DNA of 64,000 nt from Symbiodinium natans (GCA_905221605.1 CAJNDS010002745.1:1559703-1623702); one strand, 5' to 3'; counted from the first letter of the stretch, positions 23,600 to 34,424 are shown. A program made the numbers and translations. Notes: generated from the letters alone by a model not told the origin.

Positions 23600-23723
23600 T
23601 ACAGGGTGGGGCCCCCTAGTTATAAGTAGAGTTATAAGGGCCCTAAATTGGGTTCTAAGGACCCTAAGTTAGGTTATAAGTCCCTTAACTACAGTTAGTA
23701 TAGTAAGGGGGCCCCACCCTGCA
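23600..23723 (+). mobile_element. MITE family A, copy 3
   Basis: Full-length, with the right TA mutated to CA. It lies just beside the candidate exon at 23745. Confidence 0.8.
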
Positions 23724-23744
23724 GGAGAAAAAAAAGTCACCAAG

Positions 23745-23842
23745 CTGCTCTCGCAAGCCAAGAAGATGACGCTCGTCAAAGTCAAAGCCTGGCGTCTTGC
23801 TAGCTTTGCCAGAAGATCCGAAGTATGGGCCTTTAATTTGGG
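23745..23842 (-). CDS. candidate exon next to MITE (both strands open)
   Basis: Minus frame SSGKASKTPGFDFDERHLLG with possible donor CTTG|GTGACT. The plus frame (KKMTLVKVKAWRLASFARRS) is equally attractive. Strand chosen by neighbours. A MITE copy ends at 23723. Confidence 0.3.
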
Positions 23843-24034
23843 TCTTAGGGTTTAGGGTTTAGGGTTTAGGGTTTAGGGTTTAGGGTTTAGGGTTTAGGGT
23901 TCCTGTTGCAACCCTTATAATATGAAGTATGGGCCCTTAATTTAGTATGAAGTATGGGCCCTTAATTTTGGGGTCCCCTGATATATCACCCTTATAGTAT
24001 GAAGCATGGGCCCTTAATTTGGGGTCCCCTGTTC

Positions 24035-24156
24035 TACAGGGTGGGGCCCCCTTGTTATAGTAGAGTTATAAGGGCCCTAAAGTGGGTTATAAGGACCCTA
24101 AGTTAGGTTATAAGTCCCTTAACTACAGTTAGTATAGTAAGGGGCCCCACCCTGTA
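24035..24156 (+). mobile_element. MITE family A, copy 4
   Basis: Slightly diverged 122-bp copy (one G lost from the right end), only 311 bp from copy 3 in the same orientation. Confidence 0.8.
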
Positions 24157-24249
24157 CCCTTTTATGAACTACAGATCATGCTTCGGATCCCTCAAAATGC
24201 CTTGAAACAAGTAAGGGGCCATGGTAAGGGCCCATGGTTCCAACCTTAG

Positions 24250-24400
24250 ATCTGCAGAGCTTGTGGGGGGCTGGTGGGGGGCTGGTGGGGGCTGGTGGTG
24301 GGGGGCTGGGGGCTGGTGGGGGGGGGGGGGGGGGGGGGGGGGGGGGTGGGGTTGGTGGTGGTGGGGGGTGGGGGGTGGGTGGGGTGGGGGGGGGGTGGTA
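24250..24400 (+). repeat. G-rich tract (GGGGGCTGGT units and poly-G)
   Basis: Includes a run of about 26 G. Strong G-quadruplex potential. Proline/glycine frames over it are artefacts. Confidence 0.9.
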
Positions 24401-24539
24401 TGGTTGTGAAGAACCCGAAGTAGGTAGGCAACACTGCCTTTTCGAGTAACAGTACGAATTACACATGCTCAGCTTGCAGTGTTTTTCCTGTCCAATTTGC
24501 TGAACTGTATGAAAGTTATGTTGGAAATAAAAATGACGA

Positions 24540-24912
24540 TGAAGATGCTCTATCATTACTATCCACTATCCCCAGCACTGATACTACCATCGCTACCACT
24601 ACCGCTGCCACAACTCCTCCGGCTACGGCTACTACTGCTACCACTACTTCTGCTTCTTCTACTGCTTCTCTACTTCTGCTATGTCTCCTCTACCTCTGCC
24701 ACTGGTGCTACCACCACTACTTCTTCTTCCACGGCAGCTACGGCGACTACTGCTACTGCTCTGCTTCATTACCATTCTTGGAGTCCAAAAGGACAATAGT
24801 CGAACCCAACCAAGCCCACCCTCCACCGCCCCCTCCCACCCCCCCTCCTCCGCCACCAGAAACATTTGTTTATCTCTACAAACATATGTGTATATATATA
24901 TGTACATATATG

Positions 24913-24945
<33 letters not shown>

Positions 24946-24980
24946 GTATATATATATGTATATATATATATATATGAACT
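24540..24980 (+). repeat. trinucleotide-like CTACTGC block and (TA)n with TGTA
   Basis: Degenerate CTACC/CTGCT repeats to about 24780, then (TATATG)n. No supported gene in 24160-25100. Confidence 0.8.
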
Positions 24981-25103
24981 CTTACTAGCAAGCATGAGAA
25001 CCATAATCGTAAGAATACCAAAACGATGATAAAAACACGCAAAAAACTGCAACTATATTCCTAAATTCCTGAACCACTATGGATCGTGATTATCATAACC
25101 ATC

Positions 25104-25204
25104 ATCTACCATTTGGAAACATAGGGAAAATACACATCCCTATATTGCACTTCTAAGAAAGAATATCTTCTATTTTGGGGGTGATCTTAAGCAATTAGTA
25201 GTAA
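25104..25204. mobile_element. MITE family D, copy 5 (left end decayed)
   Basis: Conserved CCCTATATTGC...AAGAAAGAATA and right end ATCTTAAGCAATTAGTAGTA. The left end is not recognisable. Confidence 0.45.
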
Positions 25205-25507
25205 TAACACGAATGCTTTGCCTGAGTGAAACTTGACGTGGACGCACTCGACCTCGAGGGCGAACTCTCAACTTTCGGGTTCAGGTTTTAGGGTTTAGGG
25301 CTTAGGGTTGAGGGTGCGGTGGGGCTTCAGGACCTAAGCTCTGCCTGTAGGACCTAGCAGCCCTGAAGGGCCTGCCTTTAGGATTTCGGGCTTGAAGTTG
25401 GGGGCCTTCGGCCCCACGAACAAGGGTTTAGGGGTTGGGACGCAACACATCCAGAATGTCAGGCTGACCCTATCAACCATCAATTCACCCTTTGAAGTAG
25501 GGTGCAA

Positions 25508-25627
25508 TTGCCTAGACCCGGGAGTAGCCTAGGAGAAAAAAAAGGTACCCTTTTTTGGCTTTGAGAGGGTTATAATTGCAAGGGAACCCCAACCCTAGAA
25601 ACGGAAAAAGGGCCTACTCCCGGTCCG
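25508..25627. mobile_element. MITE family J, copy 1
   Basis: CTAGACCCGGGAGTAGCCTA ... GGCCTACTCCCGGTCCG, with AAGGTACCCTTTTTTGGCTT and GGGAACCCCAACCCTA inside. Confidence 0.5.
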
Positions 25628-25757
25628 AATTGCCCATCCCAGCGCCAAGCCTATCCTGACCAACGATGGCCCGAACCACCCCCCCGGACGCCCTTAGGTG
25701 CCGTATAACATGAGGGACCCCAAAAGGGACCACAACTCCGACAACCACCCCAATGGC

Positions 25758-25825
25758 AAATCAACATCCAAAGAGAACAGCCCAAGGCACTGGGATGTGC
25801 GAGCCAGATCCGTCCCGCATCCTTG
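25758..25825 (-). CDS. candidate exon
   Basis: Minus frame KDAGRIWLAHPSALGCSLWM and a short hydrophobic end. Borders unresolved. Confidence 0.33.
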
Positions 25826-25978
25826 GGGTTTAGGGTTTAGGGTTTAGGGTTTAGGGTTTAGGGTTTAGGGCTTAGGGCTGGGAGGGAGGAGGGTTTAGGA
25901 TCTAAGGCCCGGTTGTTTCTGGAGATACATCCGAAGGCGATTTAGGGTTTAGGGCTGGTATGCTATGCCTAGCACCCC

Positions 25979-26069
25979 CAAACCCTGAACCCTGAACCCT
26001 GAACCCTGAACCCTGAACCCTGAACCCTGAACCCTGAACCCTGAACCCTAAACCCTAAACCCTAAACCC
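25979..26069 (-). repeat. CCCTGAA variant array
   Basis: About nine CCCTGAA units then CCCTAAA. Confidence 0.93.
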
Positions 26070-26474
26070 TACACACACATGTCCCGTCTTTCGCTTTCGG
26101 GAGAACCTGCCAGAACTACCAATACAAAGCAGTACAAGCAGGATGTAATAGGTGAGCAGCAGAGCAAGAAGCATTGTAGGATTCACAGGGCAATGCCTTT
26201 GGGGCGTGGCGCCGCAGTGATATGGCATCTGCGCGAAGTTGCTATGCGTAGAAATTCTTGGAATAACATTCATATGAATTGCAGGACTTCAACCGTCAAA
26301 GCCGATAGGAATATACGGGGCTTCCGATCAGATCTCATCAATCTGAGTGCCGAGTTCGAGAAGACACCAGATAATTCAAGGACCATCATTCGATGTAGCG
26401 CCAATGTTCGAAATCGACCCTTTCTAAGATGGACACACACGTTCAGGAGCTCTTGGCCATTCGGAGGCAGGTAA
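26070..26474 (-). CDS. two overlapping open minus frames, one with a membrane helix
   Basis: A 405-bp array-free island. The upstream part (26474-26270) is open for about 67 codons (includes NGQELLNVCVHLRKGRFRTL) to a TGA. The downstream part (26273-26070) is open in another frame and contains TMLLALLLTYYILLVLLCIG, a convincing transmembrane helix, followed by basic residues. A plus-strand 131-codon frame overlaps both. Probably two exons with an unseen small intron, or one real frame and one shadow. Confidence 0.38.
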
Positions 26475-27087
26475 CGAAGGGGCCTTAATAATCTTAACAG
26501 GGTTTTGGGGGTTAGTATAGTATATTCATAAATGAACCATAAGGGACGACGATTAGTAATTATTCTGACCCCTATAGTGACACTTCCTACAAACTCGTCA
26601 AGGGCATTTTCCTATAAATCCTGTCGTGGTTGTTTGTCACGGTGGGAAATCCTACAATTCACAAGGGAAGAATCCTCTATTAAAAAAGAACGGCCGGTGC
26701 AATTTAGTCGCAGATGCCCCCCCCCTGGCCCCTGCAAAAACTCGGCTTTTGACCCCATGGAGATTCCATAGTTTTGGACACGGTTTCCTAACCCTAAACC
26801 CTAAAACCTGGATTGAGAATCCCAACCGCGATTGCGACCCTCAATCGCGGTTTAGACTCTCAATCGGCCAGGGCGCCCCCGACAGAGTGCACTCTCTGAA
26901 GCCTTCCTAGACACGGACTGGGGGCCGTAGTCTTAGGTCTTAGATATGTGAGCTGCTGGGAATCCCCGAACACCCCGTAACCACCCCTGAAACCCTGAAC
27001 CCGAAACCCCAAACCCCTAATGGAGCACCCTAAGCCCGAACCCTAAACCCTAAACCTTAAATCCCCTAAACCACTTAGTCTTCCAGA

Positions 27088-27160
27088 ATTGGTGGATGCC
27101 TGAGGGACCAATGCTTCCTTGAGGGAGGGGATGATTCGCCCTCTGAACCTTCCCAGCTCG
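27088..27160 (-). CDS. candidate exon
   Basis: Minus frame PELGRFRGRIIPSLKEALVP, between CCCTAAA (left) and TTTAGTG/TTTAGGG (right) tracts. Confidence 0.38.
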
Positions 27161-27279
27161 GGCTTAGTGTTTAGTGTTTAGTGTTTAGGGTTTAGGGTTT
27201 AGGGTTTAGGGTTTAGGGTTTAGGGTTTAGGGTGTAGGGCCAGTTTAGGGCTTCAGGGTTCCCCCGACCCCGGACCCCC

Positions 27280-27366
27280 GAACCCGAAGTGCCGCCAGAG
27301 GACGTGAGCTGAAAGGCGGCGCACCTCGTCTGCTGTCCCTGGTTCCGGTTCACCTTCGGCGGCTCT
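27280..27366 (-). CDS. candidate exon
   Basis: Minus frame RLVREPPKVNRNQGQQTRCA and a Ser/Gly-rich end. GC-biased. Flanked by imperfect CCCGAA-type repeats. Confidence 0.37.
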
Positions 27367-27860
27367 CTTACAAGGCGTCGAGGGGGGAGGGTTTAGGGTT
27401 TAGGGTTTAGGGATAAGGGTTTAGGGTTTAGGGCTACGAACCCTAAACCCTGAAGACCGAAACCCTGTGAGCCCGAGACCCTAAGCCCTAAAACGCCGCC
27501 TGCACTCGAAAACCTGGCAGAATAGGGGACCTAGAGCCCACAAGCCGAGTGATAAAAAAGGGGTCAAGCCAAGTTGCACTACTCTTTTAGGGTTTAGGGT
27601 TTAGGGTTTAGGTTTGGCTAAAACCCTATAATCTTGTTACAACAGCAAACCCTCCAGCAAAGACCCTCAACTCTCACAATGCACTCAACTACTACCACTC
27701 CAAGCCCCATCCTGGACAGCTCTATGCAAACCCTGAACCCTAAACCCTAAGCCCTAAACCCCAAAACCCAAAACCCTAAACCCAAAACCCTAAACCCTAA
27801 ACCCTAAACCCTTACCCTAAACCCCAAACCCTGAACCTTTTGTCGGCCTTAGTTCATCAC

Positions 27861-27957
27861 CAAGGTTTGCAATCTGTGGCCAGCCTCTTGGAAGAAGAGG
27901 TCCTTGTCTTCATTGCACCTCTGAGCAACACGTTGGAAAGGCTGCAGCTTCAAAGGG
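27861..27957 (-). CDS. candidate exon
   Basis: Minus frame LKLQPFQRVAQRCNEDKDLF and F-Q-E-A-G-H-R-L-Q, ending CTTG|GTGATG. About 32 codons, helical. Confidence 0.43.
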
Positions 27958-28667
27958 TTTAGGGTCTAGGGTTTACGGCTTAGGGTATAGGGTTTGGGTT
28001 AGGGCGTAGAGCGAACAACAAAGGTTTTCATGCTGAGCCCGGATTAACCCCCAAAGACTCACACGACTTCAAGGGAGGAGAGGTGCGGGGGAGGGAATTA
28101 CAATTCCAAACTCAAAGCCGCAAACAATAAACCTCAAATCCATAACCCTCAGCCCCAAAACCCCAAAGCCTAAACCCCAAGCCCTAAACCCTAAACCCTA
28201 AACCCCAAACCCTAACCCCGAACACTCAAGCTCCCGAAGCGCCCTGCGTGGGGGGTTTAGGGTGTTTAGGGTGTTCACTTGGAGGTTCTCGGGAAATTTC
28301 AAGGGTTTAGGGTTTAGGGTTTAGGGCTTAGGGTTTAGGCTTTAGGGTTTCGGCTTAGGGGTACTTTTAAGAGTTGTAAGGTAGGGTACTATGGTTATCA
28401 CCTTCCTCAGGGCACACCCTAAACCCTAAACCCTAAACCCTAAACCCTGAACCCTAAACCCTAAACCCTAAGGCACTGAACGCCCTACTTCTAAGCACTC
28501 ATGAACCTCCAAGTAAGGTGCTTGGGGTGGTTGAGTTGCTTAGGGTGTTTGGGCTGTTACAGGGTGTTCAGGTAGGGTTTAGGGTTTAGGGTTTAGGGTT
28601 TAGGGTTTAGGGTTTAGGGTTTAGGGTTTAGGGTTTAGGGTTTCGGGTGTTTGGGCTGTTCAGGGTT

Positions 28668-28738
28668 CAGGGGTTTGAGAAGCCTCCTGTTCAAGCGCCT
28701 CTGGCTTTCCCGAACCGTACGTGCAAGGAACTCGACAT
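28668..28738 (-). CDS. candidate exon, basic helix
   Basis: Minus frame HVEFLARTVRESQRRLNRRL, amphipathic and GC-biased. Borders unresolved. Confidence 0.38.
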
Positions 28739-28854
28739 GGGTTTAGGGATACCAAGCTCAGGGTTTAGGGGGGGGCTTAGCGTTAAGGGAGGTGGATCGT
28801 GCACCCTGTCTAACCTGACAGGCTCAGGTGTTCTGGCTAGGTTCTATACTGGAG

Positions 28855-28978
28855 TACAGGGTGGGGCCCCCTAGTTATAAGTAGAGTTATAAGGGCCCTA
28901 AATTGGGTTATAAGGACCCTAAGTTAGGTTATAAGTCCCTTAACTACAGTTAGTATAGTAAGGGGGCCCCACCCTGTA
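28855..28978 (+). mobile_element. MITE family A, copy 5, at exon edge
   Basis: Full-length copy whose right end touches the 3' end of the minus-strand candidate exon 28980-29056. On that strand its first bases (GTACAGGG) would be the splice donor. Confidence 0.8.
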
Positions 28979-28979
28979 C

Positions 28980-29056
28980 TGGTCGCAGCTGCACACACGT
29001 CCGTGTACACAGCCTGCGTGAGTCATGCCTCCATGACCATCACTGGAAGCAGATTC
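28980..29056 (-). CDS. candidate exon ending at a MITE boundary
   Basis: A CTGTAG acceptor is followed by ESASSDGHGGMTHAGCVHGR and V-C-S-C-D. The closing GCVHGRVCSC resembles an EGF-like loop. The only GT at its end is formed by the left-hand TA of the MITE copy at 28855-28978, so the MITE would start the intron. Confidence 0.43.
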
Positions 29057-29499
29057 CTACAGTTTCATCTCGGAGCCTCTTGATTAGGGTTTAGGGTTTA
29101 GGGTTTAGGGTTAAGGGTTTAGGGCTTAGGGTTCAGGGTCGCCTCCCTCTTCTTCTTCTTCTCCTCCTCCTCCTCCGGTTACGCCAAACCCAAAAGCAGA
29201 TGCCCCGAACCTCAAGCTAAACCCTAAACCCCAACCCTGAACCCTATGCCCTAAACCCAAACCTGAAGCCTAAACCCTGAACCCTAAACCCAAAACCCAA
29301 ACCCTAAACCCGAACCCCTGAACCCCAAGCCCTATACCCAACGAATGTACGTCGCGTTCCCTCTTGGGGACCCTTTCTAGTACGGCACCTCTGTCTTAAA
29401 GGACCCGCAAAGGAGAGACTCTCCCTAAACCCTAAACCCTAAACCCTAAACCCTACACCCTACACCCTACACCCTACACCCTAAACCCTAAACCCCACC

Positions 29500-29590
29500 A
29501 AAATCCAGGGTGCGAGGCACAGAAACTGCTCCAGGAACAGGCCCCGCAAGGAGGTGCGGCCGTGGAGGAGCCAAGCACCCAAACTCGGTG
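29500..29590 (-). CDS. candidate exon, hydrophobic
   Basis: Minus frame LGAWLLHGRTSLRGLFLEQF and C-L-A-P-W-I-L. Other minus frames are also open, so the frame is a judgement from codon bias and hydrophobic pattern. Confidence 0.33.
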
Positions 29591-29875
29591 CCTCTTGATT
29601 TTAGGGTTTCGGGTTTAGGGTTTTGGGGTTTAGGGTTTCGGGTTTCGGGTTTGGGGTCTAGGGTTTTGAGTTTATGGTCTAGGGTTTAGGGTCAAGGGCT
29701 TCGGCTTGAGGGTTTAGGGTTTCTTGGGATTTGTAGGGTTCAGGGTTCAGGTTGAAGAATTCACGTGGGTTGAAGAGGGCAGTGAGTCGAGGGCAAGTGC
29801 TGTATGCGATAGAGGCGACCATCCGCCATCATGCTTGTGCCGAGGCATCAGGTGCCCGCGATTCGATGATGCCTT

Positions 29876-29992
29876 TCTAGGTTGTCCAGTAACCTAGGAT
29901 TAAAAAGGGTGCCCCTTTTTGCTTAAAGGGGTTTATAGGGGAACCTAGAGCCCCCAAAAAGGGAATAAGGGCACTACTGGGCATCCTAGCTT
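29876..29992. mobile_element. MITE family I, copy 2
   Basis: TCTAGGTTGTCCAGTAACC ... ACTACTGGGCATCCTAGC. Interior AAAAAGGGTGCCCCTTTTT. Confidence 0.52.
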
Positions 29993-30004
29993 TAGTCCAC
30001 TTCC

Positions 30005-30150
30005 CCCCGTAAAACAGATCGGGAGCTGCGTTGCAGCCATCCAGCCAGGCGCATTCTTAGGAAAAAACGCCACAGATACGACCCGTGAACCTCCTGGTTG
30101 CAAGGAAGCAGACTCCCGCAAGGGTCCACGACGAGATACCGGTAAGCGAT
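30005..30150 (-). CDS. candidate exon, long open island
   Basis: About 48 codons are open on the minus strand: PIAYRYLVVDPCGSLLPCNQ and onward to a hydrophobic/basic stretch. GAG|GTTCAC could be a donor. No family recognised. Confidence 0.42.
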
Positions 30151-31013
30151 CGGTTTCAAGGGTTGCCCTAAACCCTAATCCCTAACCCCTAATTCCTGAA
30201 CCCTAAAACCCTAAACCCTTAAAGTGAGCTGCAGGGTTTTGAGGGTTTCGGGCTCAGGCGCTTTGGGCTTTTGTTTTCGAGCCGTCTCCATTGGACAAAC
30301 CTTGACAGTAACACTCCCGGGTTTAGGGTCTAGGGTTTAGGGTTTAGGGGTTAGGGTTTAGGCACCTACCCTACATGAACCCCCCCCTCCCTTTAGAACC
30401 CTATAAGCTATGATGAGGGAGGCCGATCCGCGACTACGTCCGTGGTGTGTACCTCGCCGTAGCCCTTTCTTCCTCCCTAAACCCTAAACCCTAAACCCTG
30501 AACCCTGAACCCTAAACCCTGAACCCTAGAGGGTTATACCTGAACCCGAAACCACATCGAGCTAGCCCAGCAAACCCCGAGTTAACCCTGTGAACGCGCC
30601 ACCCTAAAACTTCAACGTAAACCTATAGAAAACCTCAGAAACACGTATAAAGCCAAAGAAAAACCTGTAAAACCTGACATAAATCATAGACCGCAAGTAA
30701 GCCCTTTAAAGCCTAAGTGTCCAGGAGAACCCGGCAAAGCCTACGTTAGGTGTACAAACCGTCTGAAGCCCTACTATAGGCAAGCATTTGTCCTAAACCC
30801 TAACCCCTAAACCCGAAACCCTAAACCCTAAACCCTCTAGAGCCGAAGTATATCAGATATTAACCCCACTTGAAGGCTCACCTGTACTTATAATTACGGG
30901 TACCCGAAATACGGCTACGCATAACCCTGCTTATGACCATAGTTCCCCTACTTTTAATAACCCTACTTGTAATGGTACCCATGAAGCTCCAAGAAGCCGG
31001 CTTTCAAACGCAG

Positions 31014-31095
31014 ATGTCTGATGCGTGCCTCCTCGGCAATGCGGAGCTCATGGTCCAGCTCAACCACCTCCGCCATATGCGGAGGAGAGGCGCCA
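31014..31095 (-). CDS. candidate exon, charged helix
   Basis: Minus frame HMAEVVELDHELRIAEEARI, with high C/G third positions and a helical charge pattern. Borders unresolved. Confidence 0.42.
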
Positions 31096-31235
31096 GACTT
31101 TAGAGTTCAGGATATTAGGGTAGTAGGGTTTAGGGTAGAGTTAGGGTTTAGGGTTTGGGGTTCAGGGTTTGAGGGTTTCGGGAACGTTCGGATGCTGAGT
31201 GGTGTCGAACGTTGTGTTTGGGGTTTATAGTTTAT

Positions 31236-31329
31236 AGGGTTCACAGACTCAGTCCGTGGCAGACTAAGCACTGTTTCAGGCAAGTTGCTGCATCGCACAC
31301 GGACGAGAGCAGCATGCGGCAAGCTTGTC
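31236..31329 (-). CDS. candidate exon, cysteine-rich, after a poly-C tract
   Basis: On the minus strand about 20 C residues and a GACTCAG acceptor precede MLLSSVCDAATCLKQCLVCH, which has four cysteines in 13 residues. The poly-C run sits where a polypyrimidine tract should be. Confidence 0.45.
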
Positions 31330-31397
31330 CTGAGTCACGTGAGGCGGGGGGGGGGGGGGGGGGGGGCATGGGGGCTTGCGCAAGGGACCCCTAGTAT

Positions 31398-31496
31398 TGG
31401 TGGTTGTCAAAATTGTGGCCCCTTTTGGGGCCCCGAATATAACACGGCACCTAATAAGGGCAACCCCAAAAGGGATCATAATTTTGACAACCACCC
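31398..31496. mobile_element. MITE family K
   Basis: Arms GGTGGTTGTCAAAATTGTGG and AATTTTGACAACCACC, with CCCCTTTTGGGG inside. A diverged half is visible at 25684-25750. Confidence 0.55.
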
Positions 31497-31504
31497 ATGG
31501 TGTA

Positions 31505-31728
31505 TGGATTTAGGGTTTAGGGTTTAGGGTTTAGGGTTAGGGTTTAGGGTTTAGGGTTTAGGGTTTAGGGTTTAGGGTTTAGGGTTTAGGGTTTAGGGTT
31601 AAGGGTTCAGGGTTCAGGGTTCAGGGTTCAGGGTTCAGGGTTCAGGGTTCAGGGTTCAGGGTTCAGGGTTCAGGGTTCAGGGTTCAGGGTTTAGGGTTTA
31701 GGGTTTAGGGTTTAGGGTTTAGGGATAT
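31505..31728 (+). repeat. TTTAGGG array with inner TTCAGGG block
   Basis: TTTAGGG units enclose a homogeneous block of about 12 TTCAGGG units (31600-31688). Confidence 0.95.
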
Positions 31729-33119
31729 AGACCCCCAAATGATAGGAATCACTTGCATTAGGGCCCCAACAAGGCACCCCTGTAGTTTCGGAACCCCCCC
31801 CTAAAGAGGGCAGCAGGCACCGTGCAGTTCGAACTCGGCTTAGGGTTTAGGGTTTAGGGTTTAGGGTTTCCGGTTTAGGGTTTAGGGTTTAGGGCAGAAG
31901 GCCTGAATCAACTTGCTGCCTGCCAGCAGATGAAGGTTAAGGCTTTCGGGTTTAGGGAAGGCTTGTTTTAGGTCACGCAAGAACCCCATGCGGGAGTTAG
32001 CGCTGTGGGGGACGGACGGTTTTTAGGGGCTCAGGCGTTGATGGTCCACACTTTGGGGAATTAGGTAGGCTCGGATGACGAGTCCGAGCCCTTCTGTCTC
32101 ACTCTCATGTCTAGAAACTCTGAAAGAGGTCCTACTCCACCCAAGATACCCTAAACCCTTGGCCCTAAATATAGTGGGGGGGGGGGCCTTTGGTAGCCGT
32201 ATTTGATTTAGAACAGAGATCAGCACGCGTCCTGTTGAATCATGCGAGGTGATGGGTTTGGGGTTTGGGGTTTGGGGTTTAGGGTTTAGGGTTTAGGGTT
32301 TAGGGTTTAGGGTTTAGGGTTTAGGGTTTAGGGTTTAGGGCTTCGGGCTTCGGGCTCAGGCCTTTTTTCAAAGGCGCATCGGCTCTTGGCCCCTATTTGC
32401 TTCAGAGAAAAGGTGCAGGAACCGGGGGGGGGGGGGGGGGGGGGGGTGCGCGTGGGCTGTGAAGGTGGTGTACGTAGGGCTCGGGGTTTGAGGTTTGGGA
32501 CTTTGGGACTTAGAGTTTAGGGTTAGGGTTTAGGGTTTAGGGTTTAGGGTTTAGGGTTTAGGGTTTAGGGTTTAGGGTTTAGGGTTTAGGGTATAGGAGG
32601 GTTTGAGGGTTTTAGGGCTTCAGGGTTTGGGGTAGAATCCCGAGATCGCAGCTCGCCTGTCGAGTTGCTGGCGTAAGGCAGATTTAGAGCTTAGGCTTCA
32701 GGGCACATGTACATACACCCCGAGAGCCCCCCCACAATCTTCGAGCGGACCTCTCTTCAGAAAGGCTCACTCAGATCCTCAAGCTCTGAGGACTCTACCC
32801 TAAACCCGAAACCGCAACCGTAAACCCTAAACCTTTTGGGCCCCTCGGAGACCACTAGTTTCTGAGCCCAAAAGAAATGCGGCGGGGGAATCCTGTGTAC
32901 CATCCCTAAACCCTAAACCCTAAACCCTAAACCCTAAACCCTAAACCCTAGATCCTAAACCCGAAACCCTAAACCCTAAACCCTGGACCCTAAACCCTAA
33001 ACCCAAACCCTACACCGTGCCCTACAGTAAACCCTCTCCAAGTTGGGGCACGGGCCAAAGAACCCAAAAGAGCCAATCGCAGCAATCCCTACATCCTAAA
33101 GCGGCGGTCCGAAGTCCTT

Positions 33120-33345
33120 GTTAAAATGCTCATTCTTATTGGGTTAGGGTTTAGGGTTTAGGGTTTAGGGCTTAGGGCTTAGGGCTTAGGGCTTAGGGCT
33201 TAGGGCTTAGGGCTTAGGGTTGAGGGTTTAGGGTTTAGGGCTTAGGGCTTAGGGCTTAGGGTTTAGGGTTTAGGGTTTCCTTATTGGGAATTTAATATCA
33301 CAAAATGTAAACATACAACCAGCAAGGACCAAGAAGACAGGTCAA
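33120..33345. mobile_element. MITE family E remnant split by telomere-like array
   Basis: TTCTTATTGGG (33133) and TCCTTATTGGG (33278) flank the 33144-33277 array, then AATGTAAA follows. In intact family E this motif occurs once. Confidence 0.45.
33144..33277 (+). repeat. mixed TTTAGGG/CTTAGGG array inside a MITE
   Basis: Blocks of CTTAGGG alternate with TTTAGGG. Flanked by a duplicated CTTATTGGG motif. Confidence 0.93.
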
Positions 33346-33554
33346 ATTCTTCCTTATAAGGTGATATTAGGGATTATTATCTTATATTCTTGGGGGGTTC
33401 TGAAGCAAATAAACCCTGAACCCTAAACCCTAAACCCTAAACCCTAAACCCCAAAACCCTAAACCCTAAACCCGTAAACCCCTAAACCCTAAACCGTAAA
33501 CCCTGTCTGATGAAATGTCAAGTTTCTTTCTGACTTCACCTCCAGAACTTCAAG

Positions 33555-33620
33555 GTCGGACTTCACATTCGAGGCGGTAGCGGAACGGATCCAAACATGC
33601 CTGGCGCAGCATTTGGTAGC
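33555..33620 (-). CDS. candidate exon
   Basis: Minus frame ATKCCARHVWIRSATASNVK with an acidic tail. GTGAAG after the acidic tail is a possible donor. Confidence 0.33.
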
Positions 33621-33967
33621 CCTAAACCCTAAACCCTAAACCCTAAAACCTAAACCCTAAACCCTAAACTCTAAACCCTTACTAGGGTGTACGGTTTGGG
33701 GTTGCAGGCGTGCTACATGGACTTCCCGAAGCGAGCAGTAGACAAAGGAAGCTGCTTCACGTGTCATCCCGCTGTTTACAAAAGAGCCCATAGGGCTTAG
33801 GGCTCAGGGTTTAGGGTCTAGGGTTAGGGTTTGGGGTTTAGGGTTTAGGGTTTAGGGTTTAGGGTTTAGGGTTTGGGGTTTAGGGTCTAGCTCTAAACCA
33901 TGAAGCTGTTGTCCTTCTTTGGGAAGGCGCCGAAACCCTAAACCGAAACCTCTGAAGACGTGAAGTG

Positions 33968-34062
33968 GGAGCGCCCAGAGCGGGGTGTTACCATCATCTT
34001 CTAAGGAAAAGCATCTCTTGGCTACTTCGCGAGGTGCACAGTCAAGGCTGGCAACGAGGGGG
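33968..34062 (-). CDS. candidate exon, ankyrin-like scrap
   Basis: Reads LVASLDCAPREVAKRCFSLE and then D-D-G-N-T-P-L-W-A-L. The D-x-G-x-T-P-L-x-x-A/L core resembles an ankyrin repeat, but one partial motif is weak support. Confidence 0.37.
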
Positions 34063-34117
34063 GTTAGGGTAGTTTAGGGTTTAGGGTTTAGGGTTTAGGG
34101 TTTAGTGCTGAGATATA

Positions 34118-34196
34118 GTGACATCCAATCAGCTGGCTCCACAACTTGCGTACAAGCTGCAGGCACACAAGCATCAACGTCATCATGCCATCATTG
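34118..34196 (-). CDS. candidate exon, hydrophobic helix
   Basis: Minus frame VNDGMMTLMLVCLQLVRKLW and S-Q-L-I-G. Likely an amphipathic or membrane helix. Borders not defined. Confidence 0.4.
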
Positions 34197-34205
34197 ACCT
34201 TAGCT

Positions 34206-34330
34206 GGGCCCTATAAACCCTGCAAACCCTAAACCTATAAACCCTATAAACCCTGTAAACCCTGTAAACCCCATAAACCCTATAAACCCTATAAACCCTA
34301 ATAGACCCTATACACCCTATAACCCCGACC
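34206..34330 (-). repeat. CCCTATAAA-type variant array
   Basis: Nonamer-like CCCTATAAA/CCCTGTAAA units rather than heptamers. A related CCCTATAA block is at 52865-52950. Confidence 0.9.
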
Positions 34331-34349
34331 CCCAAACCCTTACCCCCAA

Positions 34350-34424
34350 ACCCTGCTGAGGGGATCTGCGACGGGGGGTGGGCATGGGTGGACGGTGGAG
34401 AAGTCCCTGGTGTTGTACTTGCCA
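34350..34424 (-). CDS. candidate exon
   Basis: Minus frame EIRIAGKYNTRDFSTVHPCP and a Pro-rich end. A GTCCAC inside could be the donor after the first 15 codons. The next array on the left is an unusual (CCCTATAAA)-type tract. Confidence 0.37.

Noticed and set aside
24176..24556. Proline- or glycine-rich frames
   Set aside because: Direct translations of poly-G and GGGGGCTGGT repeats.
26824..26852. Small GC-rich hairpin (AACCGCGATTG...CAATCGCGGTT) as terminator or RNA gene
   Set aside because: No U-run, and no eukaryotic RNA class fits. It may simply be another short inverted repeat.
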